Shown piece by piece: positions 1 to 12,000 of a DNA stretch of 64,000 nt. The notes beneath the pieces were generated by a model. That model did not search any database. It was not told the origin of the DNA and was given only the letters and a program-made list of their open reading frames with translations. The stretch covers positions 21,619,000-21,682,999 of the forward strand of contig NW_024040040.1 in the NCBI RefSeq assembly GCF_014851395.1, given 5' to 3'. Position 1 is the first letter of the stretch, and every line of letters begins with the position of its first letter. Both the position numbers and the translations under genes were made by a program. Source of the stretch: Micropterus salmoides (taxonomy: Eukaryota > Chordata > Actinopteri > Centrarchiformes > Centrarchidae).

Positions 1-490
1 TTTAGACAGGATGTTCCTGATTTTCGCAAGATCACGTAGGTGAAAAAAGGCGGTCCGTGAAATTTGCTTAATGTGAGACTTAAATGTCCTGATCAAAGAT
101 AACTCCAAGATTCCTCACAGTGGTGCTGGAGGCCAGGGCGATGCCATCAAGGAAAACAATATCTTTAGATAATGTGTCACGGAGGTGCTTGGGCCCCAGA
201 ACAATAACTTCAGTTTTAGCTGAGTTTAACATTAGAAAATTACAGGCCATACAGGTTTTAACATCCTGAAGGCACATTTGAAGTTCTATCTATAGTTAGC
301 TAAAACATCTGGATCAAGGTTGGGCTTTTTCAGAAGAGGTTTAATTATAGCTACTTTAAAGTACTATGGTACATAGCCTGTTGATAAAGATAGATTGATC
401 ATATCTAGTATAGAAGTGCTGACTAGAGGTAAAACTTCTTTAAGCAGCCTAGTCGGGATGGGGTCTAAAAGGCAGGTTGATGGTTTAGAT

Positions 491-1049
491 CAGGGGTTCA
501 GATCAGGGGTTCTTAACCTTTCTGGCAGTCCGACCCCTTTTTGAAGTTGAAAATATTTTGGACTCTCCCCGACTCATCCTAAAATATGCCTTGAACTGAC
601 CATCAGTAAGACGAACCTCCTGGACCAGCTGGTGGTAGCCTACTACCAGCAGTGTCTCCCTTTTCTGAGGGTCTGATGTGCCCACACGAATCTCAGTTTC
701 CCTGTCTTCTGCGCCTTTGTACACCACACACACTTATAACAGTGCCAGTGCAAGCGCACTCTGTTTGGCAGATTTTTTTTATCAACAAAAGACTCAGACC
801 TGTGAGTTGTGAACAAGTTTCTGCTAATATGACGAATATGAAAAAATACGCAGCACTTTGCTCTTTTCTAAATTAAACAAAAAAAGGGCGCTGCTGTGCG
901 AAAAATGCGAGGCGCATTTTCGAACCTGCAAAGCGCTTTATGTCTGATTGGGGCCTGATTCTTCTTTGTCGTTTTATAGTTTTATAGACCCCCCTGGGAC
1001 CAGGTCGCGACACCCAGGGGGGTCCTGACCCCCAGGTTAGGAACCACTG
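491..1049. mobile_element. Non-autonomous hAT element with 8-bp target duplication
   Basis: The 559-bp insert is flanked by GTTTAGAT at 483-490 and 1050-1057, an 8-bp duplication typical of hAT. Ends are CAGGGGTTC... and the reverse complement CAGTGGTTCCTAACC. The left end carries a 13-bp partial duplication of its own tip (CAGGGGTTCAGAT then CAGGGGTTCTTAACC). No transposase is present. It interrupts the LINE, so it is younger than the LINE. Confidence 0.88.
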
Positions 1050-2507
1050 GTTTAGATGAAGAAATTATTGAAGTTAATTGTAAAAGATTGAGGGAAGCAA
1101 AGCAGTCAATATATCTGGTTTTACAGCTGTTTCTAAGGTTCCTGAGTTTAGAGATAAGTCGATGCCAGTTGAGGGCAGGTCTTGGTGAATTTTTAGATAG
1201 TTAGAATTTTATCATTAAAGAAGCTTATGAAATCGTAACTACTAAGAGCTATGGGAATACTTGGCTCAATAGAGCTGTGACTCTCTGTCAGCCTGGCTAC
1301 AGTGCTGAAAAGAAACCTGGGGTTGTTCCTATTTTCCTCTATTAATGACGAGTAGTACGCTGCTCTGGCATTATGGAGGGCCTTCCTATTAAGACTATCT
1401 TGCCAAATTAAACGAGAATTTTCCAGTTTGGTGGAACGCCAATTCCTCTCAAGTTTCCACAATATTTGCTTTAATTTGCGAGTTTCAGTATTATACCATG
1501 GAGCTAACCGTCTTTGTTTTAGTATTTTCTTTTTTAGAGGGGCTACAGAGTCGAGTGTCATTCGCAGCGAGCCTGCAGCACTATCAACAAGATGATCGAT
1601 TTGGGAGGGACTGAAATTAGCATAGGAGTCTTCCGAACTTTAAATTTAGCTACAGCACTATCAGACAGACATCTTGTATAAACATTTTTGCCTAATGGCG
1701 TGTAGTTCAGCAATACAAACTCAAAAGTTATCAAACAGTGGTCAGATAAAGAGGGATTCTGTGGGAACACTATTAAATGTTCAGTTTCAATACCATATAC
1801 CAAAACAAGGTCGTGGGTGTGGTTAAAACAGTTAGTCGGTTCATGAACACTCTGAGAGAAGCCAATGGAATCTAACAGAGAGATAAACGCAGTACTAAAG
1901 CTGTCATTCTCAACGTCCACGTGAATATTAAAATCCCCTACAATAATAACTAAAGTTGACAAAAACTCTGCAAATTCAGATAAGAATTCAGAGTACGGGC
2001 CAGGTGCTCGGTACACTATAACAAATAGAATTGGTTGCAGTGATTTCCAACTTGGGTGTGAAAGACTAAGAACAAGGCTTTCAAATGAGCTATAGTTTAG
2101 TTTAGGTTTAGAGCTGATTAGTAGGCTAGAGTCGAAGATAGCTGCAACTCCACCTCCTCGGCCTGTGCCTCGAGGGATGTGAGTATTAATATGACTGGGA
2201 GGGGTGGATTCATTTAGGCTAACATATTCTCCATCACCCAGCCAGGTTTCAGTAAGACAAAATAAATCAATATCATAATCTGATATTAGTTCATTTACTA
2301 GTACACCTTTAGGAGAGAGAGATCTGATGTTTAAGAGTCTACATTTAACTCTCCTATTCGTTTGCACTATTGCTCTTGTGGTTTTAATTTTTATGAGGTT
2401 TTTATGCACAGCTCCTCTTCTGCTTACCTTTGATTTAAATAATTTCAATGGTCGGGGGACAGACACCGTCACTATAGGGTTTTCAAGTAACTCCTGGAAT
2501 GGAGGAG

Positions 2508-2604
2508 CAGAGAAGTGTGTTAGACTGCGACTCTGCGTAGGGTTTTGGGTGGGTAACTGCTGAAATAGAAGGGCAGAGAAGTGTGTTAGACTGCGACTCT
2601 GCCT
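2508..2604. repeat. Short tandem duplication inside the LINE
   Basis: The segment GCAGAGAAGTGTGTTAGACT with its following bases occurs twice, at about 2508 and 2573, with a period near 65 bp. Probably a local duplication in the LINE region between ORF1 and ORF2. Confidence 0.7.
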
Positions 2605-2971
2605 CCTGGTCTCAACTCTGGGTTGTCATGGATTTGGTCCACTAATAAACTTGGACAGATTTCTAGAAATGAGAGCTGCTCCTTCCCAAGTGGGATGGAT
2701 GCCGAATCAGACCAGGTCTTCCCCAGAAAGTCTGCCAATGATCTACAAAGCCCACATCGTTTGCTGGACACCACCTTGACAACCAGTGGCGGAATGACGA
2801 CATGCGGCTATACATGTCATCACTGGTCAGATTTGGCAGGGGTCCAGAGAAAACTAGTTTCAGCTGTCACACTCCATTTTAAATCCATTTTGGATGAAAT
2901 GTACTGTTGCCTCCCAGAGACTGGCCACAGTGACTGGGTTATTAGACATGAGGATTGGTTGGTGGGCTTAC

Positions 2972-3071
2972 CTTGATGAGGTAGAGGCGAATGGTGTTGT
3001 ATCGCTCCATGGTGATCGGACCTACGTGCTGTGGGATGACCTCCAGACTATCCAGGGTTCTGCTGTGGCTC
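2972..3071 (-). CDS. als2: als2 exon a21 (start of VPS9 region)
   Basis: 100 nt encoding SHSRTLDSLEVIPQHVGPIT then MERYNTIRLYLIK, the entry into the VPS9 Rab5-GEF domain. The next exons must lie to the left of position 1; the intron left of 2972 holds a LINE. Confidence 0.94.
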
Positions 3072-6000
3072 CTGACACACAAACAAAACACTTACATCAG
3101 CCTTTAAAGAGGTGGTATTTTTTGGCTTTTTCCTTCTCCTTTATTGAGTTATATACCTTTTTTGTGCATGTAATAGGTTTGCAAAGTGAAAAAGCCCAAA
3201 GTCCACCCCAAAGGGAGTTCCCAGTTCTGAACTGCCTGAAAACTATCTCGTTTGTAGTCCAGCCGCTTCCCTTTCATCCTTGTGACGACACAGGGAAGAA
3301 AGCTAAATGCGCCTCATAACTCTCGCCAAGCTGCTAGCCCGACATGCCCTCAAAAACAGCAGTGTAAAAACACAAGAGCTGCAGCACACACCTCTCCCTT
3401 CCAAACACTAGCTACCCTCCAGGCAGTCAATGGACATAAAGTTGCTACTGTGATGTAGAGACAGAGCTCAGTTAAAACTTTATGGATGAAAGATACATTT
3501 GTTACAGATTACAGATAACTCACCACTCTGAAACTCTTGCTCCAGCCAAGCTGGTCAGCAACATGTACAGCTGAAACAAAGCCGTGTTTGCTTCTCACTG
3601 ACCCGCCCTTCTCTGCTTCTGATTGGCTAGTAGTCCTTACCTAGGAACTGCGCATGTGCAACTCCCATCAAAGATCATTTAGAGACAAGATGCATCACTC
3701 CACAGCTAAAACGAAGCATTCATCACAGGGTTAAAAGAGGAGCTGCAGCAATGTGCAGTATGACAAAAACATGGTGTTTTTTGAAAAGGAAACCATGTAA
3801 ACCTGTTCTGGTACAACCCCTAACTAACAACCTATTTTGAACCTGAAAATGAGCATAATATGACCTCTTTAAAGTTAGCTATAACTCATTTGGCTGCTTT
3901 TACTTGCTAACATGAAGAATCCAAAGACAGATAAATAATTGACCGTGAAGATCACACTATAAATGTGACTATAAAAGTGTGTGTGTACCTGTCCTGGATG
4001 TGTTGTCGCCTGGTGGTGAGGGCCACAGTGATGTTCTCCCAAGCCTTCCAGTTCTCTCCTTGGTCAGGCGCCTCGCAGCCAAGCTGGCTCCAACACTCCT
4101 CAAACACCGCCTGCCACTTATCCTCTGCACACACACACAGACGGCCCAGCTTTCTGCCACAACACACAAAGTATATAAGTATAATAAGACAGGTAAATGT
4201 AGTTTAATAAAAAGTGATATTTTTCTGAGAGCTTACACGGCACGGGTCTTCTCCTTATCGGTGTCAAACAGGTTTGGTTTGAAGTAGGACCCCGCCACTT
4301 TGAGGCCAGAGCCCCATTCTCCACTGAAGGAGCCCTCCAGGTAGTCACCATTTGCAATGGTAAGGACGCCCTGGGGGATAGCCAACCAGTCCATTAAACT
4401 ACACTGGTGTACATTTTACTGCCAATACTTCAATATATTCCACTGTGTAAGCATGCAGTTTTATTTCCAACATGTCTTATCTGTTATATTGTCATTGATG
4501 GGTATTTTATTCTATTCTATTTTATTATTATTATTATTTTAAATAGTCTGATTTTATTTGCCTCATTGTTTTAATCCTGGTTCATTTAAAATAATTAAAT
4601 CAAATCAATCTGAAGGGTTTTAGAGATGACAGACAAGCTGATCAATAAGAAAGTACAATTGTAAACAGTTAAACAGTTTGAGACTCATGCACACCAGAAA
4701 TACAAAGAATAAAATGTAACAACAATACCAACAAAAGAGATTAAAAATATAAAATAGATAAGATGGAGTAAAAACACAAATGTAATTCCAGACATATTTA
4801 ACAGTTAAAGATATTTTAACATTTATTTTGAACACATGTATCATCACTCTGTGTGTTCATTGGTTACCTTTCCATTGAGGGTCCAGTCATCAGAGAATTC
4901 CCCCTCGTACACAGTGTCGTCCTCTGACAGGAGGATCCCAGTGCCCTAAAGACAGAAAAACACCTCCCTTTAGTCTCTTCTTTTCCTCACATCTCCTCTT
5001 TATCTTAAATGGCACCCCAGTGTTTCCAGTGAGCTGATAAGTGAATCTTTTCTAATGCTGTACAGACCCTGAAAGAATAAATATAATGCATAAAACAGCT
5101 GCTATACATACAGTAGATTCATTACCTGTGATTTTAAAGAAGAAATCTACTCAGAAACATTTATCTCATGTTGAAATGTGCCTAATTTGATATATTTTCA
5201 TGTGTCACTGGCCTTGTAGACACTTTTTGCCTTAAAATGTGCCTTTAAGCTTGAGAAGATAACACTCTTTTCAGTCTGATGAACTGTATTACTTCATAAT
5301 AACCTTGTTAGTTAGAATGTTTTCAAGACATTTTCACCATCAGTTCAATATCCTTATCCATTCTAAAACCATGTTCAACTGATACCAAAGGTCAGCGCTG
5401 TTTCTCTTCTTTATTTATGTTTCAGTCCTCCTCAGACCTTCGTAATCTTATCTGATGAAGGTCTGGCGAGCAAAATATTGTAAATAAAGTGAGTAATAAA
5501 GTGCTTGTGTATTTTTTGGTTCTTTTGCAGTCACAGTTTATGATCTGATGCACCTGTCTTTAAGACTTTGTGTAGGAACTTTGTAGTAAAAGTACTTGGG
5601 AGACAATCCCCTGCTGGGCTTGGATGAAATCACAAAAGAGCTTTCTCTCCTGGGTCTCACTCTTGAACTCCACCACACACAAAATGGGACTCAAAGACAT
5701 AGGTGCTCACCATCATCTTATTATCTTTGAAGGCTCCTTCGTAGTACAGGCCAAACTGAGTGACAACGACCCCGGTGCCCTGCCGCAGGTGGTCCTGCCA
5801 CATGCCCATGTACTTCTCTCCTCTGGATAGAAAACAGACAAACAGCTCTTGCTTATACACAGCAGTATAGCAGACAAATAAAGCAATAAGCCTTGCAATA
5901 CCCCGCTGAGCTGGGACACAGAGAAAACTGACTTGTGGCATTTTATGCTGGATTTTATTTCCTTGTGCATAAAGAATGCTAATGAAATAAGAAAATGAAA

Positions 6001-9000
6001 CCAAGGAAACAACGCACATATCATTTCATTCCCTGCTGTCTTTAACCCTGTGTGTGCTGCAGCCTGTCTGTTAATTTGACTGCAGTGAAGTCAGACTCAG
6101 GCTGTGTAGAAAGTCTTGTCAGATTCTTTTTATACCTTGTACAGAGAAAAAGACATTTTAAACATGTAGTGGACATGTAAACCATCTGACGACAGCCAAT
6201 GATACTTTGAGCGTACTTTGTGATATCGTCGAAGACTCCGTAGCCGGTCTTCTTGTCCTGCAGCCACTGGCCAATGAAGACACTGGGGGAGGAAGTGTTG
6301 AGCTTGCCACTGCGCAGCATGCCGTGGCCGTGTCGCATGCTGTCCTGGAAGGATCCATCGTAAACTTCACCGCTGGCATACCTACAGACGGACGGAGGGT
6401 ATTTATTCTAAGCAGCTTTGTGTGCTGCTGAAATGAAGTCTCTTCTTCCAAAATCTTTCTTTCCTGCAAATTTGTCAACGAGTACTTCAAGGTTATTATA
6501 GTTTAGCATTTTTCATTAGTTAGGGCCCGAGCACGACCGTGTGAGGTCCCTATTGAATTTGCTAAGATTATTAGGGCCCGAGCACGACCGTGTGAGGTCC
6601 CTATTGAATTTGCTAAGATTATTAGGGCCCGAGCACGACCGTGTGAGGTCCCTATTGAATTTGCTAAGAATATATTTTTAGGGCCCGAGCACGACCGTGT
6701 GAGGTCCCTATTGAATTTGCTAAGATTATATATTTAGGGCCCGAGCACGACCGTGTGAGGTCCCTATTGAATTTGCTGAGATTATTATTTTATTTTTTTT
6801 CTCTGCAAAGTAGGCTCAAATGACATGGCCTAAACATACTCGAAAACTCACCAAAATTTGCAACCTGCTGGCAACAGGAAGTGACTTTTAACGAAGCAGC
6901 CCCCGCCGCACGTTTCACCTACGTGCACAAATTTTCTGTGGTACGTGTATCTTGTCCAGACGCACAAAAAAGTCTCTTGGAGCCATAGCCTAAACCCAAC
7001 AGGAAGTCGGCCATTTTGAATTTTACGTCAAATTTTGGATGATTTACACACTTCGTACTTTAACGAACTCCTCCTAGGGATTTAGTCCGACCGACCTCAA
7101 ATTTCTGCTGTGCCTTCTAAAGGCATTGACGATGAAAAGTTGTGCTATCTGTGAGTTTTCGTCAATGGGCGTGTCCGTGGCATGGCGTCAAAGATCAACT
7201 CTTCGCCATGACACAGGAAGTTGTTGTAACTTCAGTGTACACGCTCACATCTGCACCAAACTGTACATGTAGGATGAGAGTCCCGCCCTGAACACATGTA
7301 CATGCCGACATTCACCCACAGTCATAGCGCCACCTGCTGGCAACAGGAAGTGACTTTTAACGAAGCAGCCCCCGCCGCACGTTTCACCTACGTGCACGAA
7401 TTTTCTGTGGTACGTGTATCTTGTCCAGACGCACAAAAAAGCCTCTTGGAGCGATGCCCTAAAACCAACAGGAAGTCGGCCATTTTGAATTTTACGTCAA
7501 ATTTTGGATGATTTACACACTTGGTACTTTAACGAACTCCTCCTAGGGATTTAGTCCGACCGACCTCAAATTTCTGCTGTGCCTTCTAAAGGCATTGAAG
7601 ATGAAAAGTTGTGCTATTTGCGAGTTTTCGTCAATGGGCGTGTCCGTGGCGTGGTGTCAAAGATCAGCTCTTCGCCATGACACGGAAGTTGTCGTAACTT
7701 CAGTGTACATGCTCACATCTGCACCAAACTGTACATGTAGGATGAGAGTCCCGCCCTGAACACATGTACATGCTGACATTCACCCACAGTCATAGCGCCA
7801 CCTGCTGGCAACAGGAAGTGACTTTTAACGAAGCAGCCCCCGCCGCACGTTTCACCTACGTGCACGAATTTTCTGTGGTACGTGTATCTTGTCCAGACGC
7901 ACAAAAAAGCCTCTTGGAGCAATGCCCTAAAATCAACAGGAAGTCGGCCATTTTGAATTTTACGTCAAATTTTGGATGATTTACACACTTCGTACTTTAA
8001 CGAACTCCTCCTAGGGATTTAGTCCGACCGACTTCAAATTTGTGCTGTGCCTTCTAAAGGCATTGAAGATGAAAAGTTGTGCTATTTGCGAGTTTTCGTC
8101 AATGGGTGTGTCCGTGGCGTGGCGTCAAAGATCAAGTCTTCGCCATGACACAGGAAGTTGTTGTAACTTCAGTGTACATGCTCACATCTGAACCAAACTT
8201 TACGTGCTTGATAACTCAAGGGGTCATCTTCTCTGCTATTGGTGGACCAGTCAGACAGGAGAGCTCCTACTCTGCCTGCAGACATCAACGATCTTGTCCC
8301 TCACACAGTCAGATGGCTTCCTTCAGTGCGCTGAGGTGTTTAACAACTCTGAAGACAATACTACCAGCAATGTCTTCCTTCTCTTTTCACGTAGACGCTC
8401 CGACAGACAGTGCTTTCAGTTTGCTGCATGCATGGACACAGAACTGCGGTATAGGGAGAAGCACACGGTCAGCTGGCTGCAGCTAAATCTGGAGTGCACT
8501 CGTATTCAATTCTGTATGGTAAATTCAGTTTTAACGGAGCAGAGCGAGCTGACAGGCAGAGTTAGAGACTTTTTCTGTCCGTTTCTCTCTTTACAAAGAC
8601 GCACGTTGCAGTCAGAGTCTTCTCTGAGATGCGAGCACGACATACAACACAATTTATCAAATTACACAACGGATATACAGTATGAAAATAAGATTGATTG
8701 GATTATACTCACAGGAAGTATAAAACCTCTTACATGGGTCTATTAAAAGTAAAGTAACACAAAAATGTCAGGGAAATTACTTTACTTAGATTTAAGTACT
8801 GCAGTTATACATTTGAAATACCTTCCTACCTTTCTGATAGGAAGCCTTCTTGAGGTGGTATAAAACATTTCTTCTTATATTCTGATTTGAGTTGTGGACA
8901 ACTATGACCACATGAATTAAAAAAACATTTCACTGCCCAAGTCAGCTATAACACAAGTCTTGTTCATCAGACTACATGCTGTACAGTATTTGTGGACAGA

Positions 9001-12000
9001 TTTTGTCCCAGGATTTATTATGCATTTCTTCTTCGTTGCATGATTTAGAATAATAAGGTGAGAAATGGGTCTATTCTGAGTTCATCCTGCACTGCAGCAG
9101 CTAATAAAGTCCATTTAATCCCAAAAACGCTTTTCTTTTAGGCAGGCTGGAGCAGAAAACAACTCACCTTTCTCAAGTTGTACAGTAATGTCACATGTGT
9201 ATGAAGGTGGATCAAACAAGCTAATCTTAAATGTCAAAGTGGAGAGGAGCCTAGTAGGCCTATTTATTTTCATTCATTACACAATATGAATAAGCTATGC
9301 AGACAGTTGTAAAGAAAGAACATCTTTTTCTTCTGTTCTCTACTTGTTATAGTTACACAGTATTAGGGGTGTGGGCTGTATTAAAAGTATCCACTGTTCT
9401 CCCATGCTCTAACACACAGTAACGATGAAATGTGTGCTGTTCTCACATTCTTCCTCTGTATCTACACATAAACAACAAGGCAGGGAAATATAAAAGGAAT
9501 TTATTTTATTGTTTGGGTACATTATTGTTCAGTGTACATGCTCACATCTGAAACAAACTTTACGTGCTTGATAACTCTCCCACCCCGCAGACATCTACAC
9601 ACCAATACCGATTTATATTCATAGCGGCAAGTGCTATGTAGCTCCACATAGGGGACACAGGAAGTGACATATAACACCTTCATGCGGCCTCGGAATTGCG
9701 TAGCAAATTCACAGCCGCACCAGCAGAGCTCCAGAATGTGCAACTCGGCCGGCTCACACCCGGACGCGCTACAAGTGCGAGGGCCCGCCCAACGCTGCTT
9801 GCAGCTTTAATTTTTTTGTGTATTTAATTGGATGCTTATTTATTTATTGAGCATTTATTTATTTCTGTATTTATTTCTGGCTGTGTCAGGATCGGTCCTC
9901 CATAACGGGGTGGGAGAGTTATCAAGCACGTAAAGTTTGGTCCAGATGTGAGCATGTACACTGAAGTTACAACAACTTCCTGTGTCATGGCGAAGACTTG
10001 ATCTCTGACGCCACGCCACGGACACACCCATTGACGAAAACTCGCAAATAGCACAACTTTTCATCTTCAATGCCTTTAGAAGGCACAGCACAAATTTGAA
10101 GTCGGTCGGACTAAATCCCTAGGAGGAGTTCGTTAAAGTACGAAGTGTGTAAATCATCCAAAATTTGACGTAAAATTCAAAATGGCCAACTTCCTGTTGA
10201 TTTTAGGGCATCGCTCCAAGAGGCTTTTTTGTGCGTCTGGACAAGATACACGTACCACAGAAAATTCGTGCACGTAGGTGAAACGTGCGGCGGGGGCTGC
10301 TTCGTTAAAAGTCACTTCCTGTTGCCAGCAGGTGGCGCTATGACTGTGGGTGAATGTCAGCATGTACATGTGTTCAGGGCGGGACTCTCATCCTACATGT
10401 ACAGTTTGGTGCAGATGTGAGCATGTACACTGAAGTTACGACAACTTCCGTGTCATGGCGAAGAGTTGATCTTTGACGCCACGCCACGGACACGCCCATT
10501 GACGAAAACGCGCAAATAGCACAACTTTTCATCGTCAATGCCTTTCGAAGGCACAGCACAAATTTGACGTCGATCCGACTAAATCCCTAGGAGGAGTTCG
10601 TTAAAGTACGAAGTGTGTAAATCATCCAAAAATGGCCGTAAAATTCAAAATGGCCGACTTCCTGTTGACTTTAGGCTATGGGTTCTTGAGGCTTTTTTGT
10701 GCGTCTTGATATGATACATGTCCCCAGAAAATTTCGTACATGTAGGTTGAACGTGAACGAGGGGCTAATTTTTTCCAATTTTCTAGGTGGCGCTAGCGAG
10801 TCATTTTGCAACGCCCATGTGCGAAACTTGTAGAATACGAAATTTTTCACCGGTTCTGACATGTTTGCAAATTTTGGTGAGTTTTCGAGAATGTTTAGGC
10901 CATGTCATTTGAGCCTACTTTGCAGAAAAAAAAAAAAAATAATAATAATAATAATAATCCGAGCAAATTCAATAGGGACCTCACACGGTCGTGCTCGGGC
11001 CCTAAAAATATATATATATATATATATTAAAGCTGCAAGCAGCGTTGGGCGGGCCCTCGCACTTGTAAGCGCGTCCGCGCGTGAGCCGGCCGAGTAGCAC
11101 ATTCTGGAGCTCTGCTGGTGCGGCTGTGAATTTCCTACGCGGTTCCGACGCCGCATGAATGTGCTATATGTCACTTCCTGTGTCCCCTATGTGGAGCTAC
11201 ATAGCACTTGCCGCTATGAATATAAATCGGTATTGACGTGTAGATGTCTGCGGGGTGGGAGAGTTATCAAGCACGTAAAGTTTGTTTCAGATGTGAACAT
11301 GTACACTGAACAATAATGTACCCAAACAATAAAATAAATTCCTTTTATATTTCCCTGCCTTGTTGTTTATGTGTACATACAGAGGAAGAATGTGAGAACA
11401 GCACACATTTCATCGTTACTGTGTGTTAGAGCATGGGAGAACAGTGGATACTTTTAATACAGCCCACACCCCTAATACTGTGTAACTATAACAAGTAGAG
11501 AACAGAAGAAAAAGATGTTCTTTCTTTACAACTGTCTGCATAGCTTATTCATATTGTGTAATGAATGAAAATAAATAGGCCTACTAGGCTCCTCTCCACT
11601 TTGACATTTAAGATTAGCTTGTTTGATCCACCTTCATACACATGTGACATTACTGTACAACTTGAGAAAGGTGAGTTGTTTTCTGCTCCAGCCTGCCTAA
11701 AAGAAAAGCGTTTTGGGGATTAAATAGACTTTATTAGCTGCTGCAGTGCAGGATGAACTCAGAATAGACCCATTTCTCACCTTATTATTCTAAATCATGC
11801 AACGAAGAAGAAGAAATGCATAAGAAATCCTGGGACAAAATCTGTCCACAAATACTGTACAGCATGTAGTCTGATGATCAAGACTTGTGTTATAGCTGAC
11901 TTGGGAAGTGAAATGTTTAATTTTTTTAATTCATGTGGTCATAGTTGTCCACAACTCAAATCAGAATATAAGAAGAAATGTTTTATACCACCTCAAGAAG

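Larger units (their letters stand above)
1..2800 (-). mobile_element. L2/CR1-like LINE, decayed, continues off the left edge
   Basis: Reading the minus strand, remnants appear in order. At about 2760-2620 is the end of an ORF1 esterase-like domain (VGFVDHWQTFWG) with a stop soon after. At 2472-1560 is an endonuclease: CLLNIRSLSPK, FCLTETWLGDG, GRGGGVAAI, IIVGDFNIHV and SLSDHCLI, the APE-type signature. At 1561-1193 is the pre-RT linker, and near 470-300 the first RT motif. The catalytic RT core is missing, and at 277-80 the C-terminal RT part (SAKTEVIVLG, RNLGVIFDQD) resumes. A hAT element is nested at 491-1049. It lies in the als2 intron left of exon a21. Confidence 0.85.

Noticed and set aside
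4620..4847. Hydrophobic minus-strand frame of 75 codons
   Set aside because: AT-rich intron translation with no homology and no splice sites; chance.
5441..5470. CTGATGAAG word as a ribozyme core
   Set aside because: No matching GAAA strand or helices nearby; more likely a dispersed repeat fragment.
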